The translations under genes and the position numbers were made by a program. The notes beneath the pieces are model-generated. The model was not told where the DNA came from and did not search any database. It saw only the letters and a list, made by a program, of their open reading frames with translations. Positions 61,478-64,000 of a stretch of DNA of 64,000 nucleotides are shown here, piece by piece. How positions within the stretch are numbered: the first letter of the stretch is position 1; every line of letters starts with the position of its first letter. Source of the DNA: Prevotellaceae bacterium (GTDB taxonomy: Bacteria > Bacteroidota > Bacteroidia > Bacteroidales > Bacteroidaceae); the NCBI GenBank assembly GCA_019420585.1, contig JAHZGX010000019.1, positions 25,550 through 89,549 of the forward strand. Direction: 5' to 3'.

Positions 61478-63337
61478 TTATTCCTTATAGTCTATCCAGA
61501 CTTTCATCTTGCCTGCCTCCCTGTTGTCCCATGCATAGTACGGAATAAAATGCAGAGTGCCTTGCGTGCTTTTGGCAGTCACCTCCACCACGCCGCCCAG
61601 CAGGTTCGGCCGGAACTTGAAGGCATACTTGGTCTTGTCATCCAACCGGGCAGATGCATAGTCTGCCTTGTTGTCTGTTTCCTCAATGCAATAAACCAGC
61701 GGGCCACGCTGAATGGCGCGCTTGCCGACATTTTCCTTCACACGAGGGTCTGCGGCAACCACTTTCACCGGCATGTCCATGTGCAGGACCACTTCCATCC
61801 GCTTCTTGCCATTAGGCTCTATGGTGGCATACCCCTTTTCCTGCTCTGCGGAAATCCCTTTCCCGTCAACCTTGAGATTGTATTTGTCACACCATGCCGG
61901 CACACGTATCTTTAATTTCTGAGAGAGCGGATGTTCCGACTCCACGGTCATGCGTACCTCTCCATCCCATGGATATGTGGTCTTTTGAGTCACCTTCAAC
62001 CTATCGTCGCCCATGGCAATATCTGCACTCCCGGCAATAAAGAGGTTCACATACACGGCATCCTTCGACGTGCCATAAATATAATTGCCGATGGAAGGCA
62101 AGAAACGGGAAATCTGGCTGGGACAGCATGCACAGCCATACCACTCCTGCCGATGATGGCCGCCGTCTGACTCCAACGGATTTACATAAAAAAATTTGTC
62201 ACCCTGCAGAGATATACCGGCCAAGGCACCGTTGTACATGGAGCGCTCCATCACATCGGCATATTTCGCATCGCCCGTGAACTGATTCATACGCTGATTC
62301 CAATAGACCATGCCCACAGAAGCACATGTCTCACAGTAAGCCTCCTTGTTCGGCAAATCATAATCTGCAGTAAATCCTTCGTTGTGACGGGAAGACCCTA
62401 CGCCTCCGGTAATATACATTTTCGTGCCCACCACATTGTTCCACAAGCGGTTCAAGGCATCAACATAAGATGTCGTTGAGTCCAGCGCTGCCACATCCGC
62501 CATCCCGGTAAACAGATACATGGCCCTGACGGCATGGCCGTTTATCACCGACAGTTCACTCACCGGCATTTCGTCCTGATAATAAAGAGGTTTCCATTGT
62601 CCGGCGATGCCTGTTGAACCGTACCCACGTCCACGCTGCTCCAACAGATGGTGAGCGAAGTCCAAATATCGCCTGTCCCCTGTTGCCAACGACAACTTCA
62701 CCAAAGCCAATTCTATTTCCTCATGCCCGGGAACCCAATGCCCCTTGCCGACATCGAAGAGCGACATGGCATGCTCCGCCATACGCATGCCCACGTCCAT
62801 CAACTTGCGCTTGCCGGTGGCCTGATAATAGGCCACGCCGGCCTCTATCATGTGTCCTGCACAGTACATCTCGTGCTTGTCCATGTCCGTCCAGCGGTTC
62901 CGCAGTCCTGTGAGCGTATAAAACGTGTTTATGTACCCGTCAGGCTGCTGGGCTGCGGCAATCTTATCAACCCATTCGTCCAGTTTCGCTTCCAGTTCTG
63001 CGTTTCGGTTAGTGGCCAGGGCATAAGCCATACCCTCCATCGCCTTATAAACATCCGAATCGTCAAAGAAAATGCCGCTGTGCTCGCCCCTTCCCAATGC
63101 CGCACGCTCAAAATTGCGTATCCTGCCAGTCCTGTTCTCTATCTGGTCTATGCAAACCGGCAAGGTAACACCGAGATGCTTCTCCAGACGGGGCGACCAA
63201 AAGCCGTCATCAATGTGCACGTGTGCGAAATCTACTTGGTTCACCAATTTGATATTGCGAGGGGATTCCTGGCAATTCAAATAACCATGCACGAGACACA
63301 GAGCCAACCCCAGTATCACAAATCGTATTTCCTTCAT
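61478..63337 (-). CDS. GH127 beta-L-arabinofuranosidase (DUF1680)
   Basis: The 619-residue secreted enzyme has a signal peptide (residues about 1-22; the LNC at 20-22 could also be a lipobox). The GH127 alpha/alpha barrel covers residues about 35-450, followed by beta-sandwich domains. Compared with HypBA1 of Bifidobacterium, the zinc and catalytic residues can be placed: Glu336 and Cys338 in AYCETCASVG, and Cys404 (nucleophile) and Cys405 in WYGCACCPSQ. It should release L-arabinofuranose from plant glycans. It is alone on its transcript; a GH43-like gene is 31 kb away. Upstream DNA shows no convincing -7 box. Confidence 0.95.
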   Translation of the reverse strand: MKEIRFVILGLALCLVHGYLNCQESPRNIKLVNQVDFAHVHIDDGFWSPRLEKHLGVTLPVCIDQIENRTGRIRNFERAALGRGEHSGIFFDDSDVYKAMEGMAYALATNRNAELEAKLDEWVDKIAAAQQPDGYINTFYTLTGLRNRWTDMDKHEMYCAGHMIEAGVAYYQATGKRKLMDVGMRMAEHAMSLFDVGKGHWVPGHEEIELALVKLSLATGDRRYLDFAHHLLEQRGRGYGSTGIAGQWKPLYYQDEMPVSELSVINGHAVRAMYLFTGMADVAALDSTTSYVDALNRLWNNVVGTKMYITGGVGSSRHNEGFTADYDLPNKEAYCETCASVGMVYWNQRMNQFTGDAKYADVMERSMYNGALAGISLQGDKFFYVNPLESDGGHHRQEWYGCACCPSQISRFLPSIGNYIYGTSKDAVYVNLFIAGSADIAMGDDRLKVTQKTTYPWDGEVRMTVESEHPLSQKLKIRVPAWCDKYNLKVDGKGISAEQEKGYATIEPNGKKRMEVVLHMDMPVKVVAADPRVKENVGKRAIQRGPLVYCIEETDNKADYASARLDDKTKYAFKFRPNLLGGVVEVTAKSTQGTLHFIPYYAWDNREAGKMKVWIDYKE

Positions 63338-63614
63338 ATTACATGTATTATGGTTTTATATAATAACCCAGCAAAACGCCTCTTTAGTATTCCGGAGTCA
63401 GCTTTTTTTCCTGTTTTTTTTATCGTAAACGCCCCCAATTCTCTTCTTCACCTTATACAAATCCGGTCCGATACCGCTTTTTTACAAAATTGCCAGCCAT
63501 ATAGCACATAGGCCTGCCATTGAAATCCCAGCCCGTCTCATCATTTAAGTCCCAATCCATGACACACCTTCCCAGCAATTTGATGTGCAAAAGGTTGCAC
63601 CGGATATTTCTCTA
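63338..63614. other. intergenic region upstream of the GH127 gene
   Basis: No gene or RNA was recognised. A T-rich stretch (63404-63422) lies about 70-85 bases upstream of the gene. Confidence 0.4.
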
Positions 63615-63650
63615 ACTGGAAACTTTTTTTCTCCGACTGGCAGTTTTGGG
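63615..63650. repeat. two-unit repeat with a 21-base period
   Basis: ACTGGAAACTTTTTTTC (63615) and ACTGGCAGTTTTGGGC (63636) are 21 bases apart with T-rich ends. The words and spacing resemble the array at 31726-31790. Confidence 0.5.
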
Positions 63651-63714
63651 CTTTTAGCCGCCAAATTCCTTTCACATAGATGATATTACAAAAAATCATT
63701 ACAAAACCAAATGA

Positions 63715-63975
63715 TTAAACAGTCCGAAACCTGGACAAGGAAGTTGTCCCCCACTACTTTTCTACAAAGCCGACTTTAGGCTTCCGGCAACGAGCGCAAC
63801 CCTGCAGATCATCAGCAGTAACCTCTCGGCCAAACTCAATGCCGTGAACCTTGGCAAGGCCATGGTGGAACTGGGCTTTGAGAGGGTCAGAAGGGAACAA
63901 GTGCGAGGCTTCATCGTGGTTCCGAGGTCGGGCAACGGGATTGCGGACTTCCAAAAACGCCTCGCCATAGAGTGA
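63715..63975 (+). pseudogene. 5'-truncated gene remnant, VirE/DUF3874-like C-terminus
   Basis: A plus-strand frame from a stop at 63712 to a TGA at 63973 has no usable start codon. From about 63768 its translation looks protein-like: FYKADFRLPATSATLQIISS, LNAVNLGKAMVELGFERVRR, then GFIVVPRSGNGIADFQKRLA. This resembles the C-terminal winged-helix end of VirE/VapE-type (DUF3874) proteins of Bacteroidetes mobile elements. The match is from memory and weak. The first 15-20 residues of the frame look random, so the gene was probably cut off at about 63760. Confidence 0.45.
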
Positions 63976-64000
63976 CAGATGACAGATAATATCTGGTTTT

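Overview
The window looks like the chromosome of a Bacteroidales bacterium, most likely Prevotellaceae. The evidence is the gene content (a TonB-dependent receptor with a carboxypeptidase-like N-terminal domain, DUF5683, DUF4876 and DUF6850 proteins, HmuY-like lipoprotein, secreted proteins with type IX-style C-terminal tails), promoters of the Bacteroidetes type (TTTG, about 20 bases, TAnnTTTG), weak Shine-Dalgarno sequences, and the parA-parB-DUF5683-mltD-rel gene order. I ran no database search; family names are from recognition of motifs.

Layout. 1-300: a rod-like structured RNA candidate on the minus strand. 429-1756: a three-gene plus-strand unit with an ECF sigma factor between two small membrane proteins. 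1877-4708: a secreted two-discoidin-domain protein and a 53-residue peptide behind a promoter with a run of 11 G. 5302-8369: alaS and a MerR regulator reading apart from overlapping promoters. 8564-14637: a five-gene minus-strand operon (parA, parB, DUF5683, lytic transglycosylase, bifunctional ppGpp enzyme). 14730-14758: two perfect DnaA boxes. 14859-16786: surE-lpxB.

16762-27290: a cargo segment between two direct repeats copied from the 3' end of lpxB and its downstream terminator. The cargo is a stand-alone LytTR regulator, a 2184-residue secreted helical protein with a dockerin, and a 669-residue secreted protein with two cohesin-like domains and a tandem helical repeat. An inverted, internally deleted lpxB remnant lies inside the right-hand repeat junction. 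27447-31447: a flippase-like membrane protein with a low-molecular-weight phosphatase, a GH43-like enzyme and an acyltransferase.

32153-42715: a six-gene minus-strand operon that couples outer-membrane uptake to proteolysis: TonB receptor, DUF4876, DUF6850 barrel, C25-like peptidase with HEAT-like repeats, C1A-like peptidase, and a truncated HmuY-like lipoprotein. By analogy with gingipain/HmuY and interpain systems it may take haem or another ligand from host protein; this is inference. A 67-base nested palindrome lies upstream. 43041-61128: the merged str-S10-spc-alpha ribosomal operon (rpsL to rplQ, with fusA, secY, map, infA and rpoA, without tuf). 61478-63337: a GH127 beta-L-arabinofuranosidase. 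63715-63975: a 5'-truncated gene remnant.

Several intergenic regions carry arrays of short repeats with a 21-22 base period (5102, 31726, 31927, 63615) that no gene explains. No tRNA, rRNA, CRISPR array or intact insertion sequence was seen.
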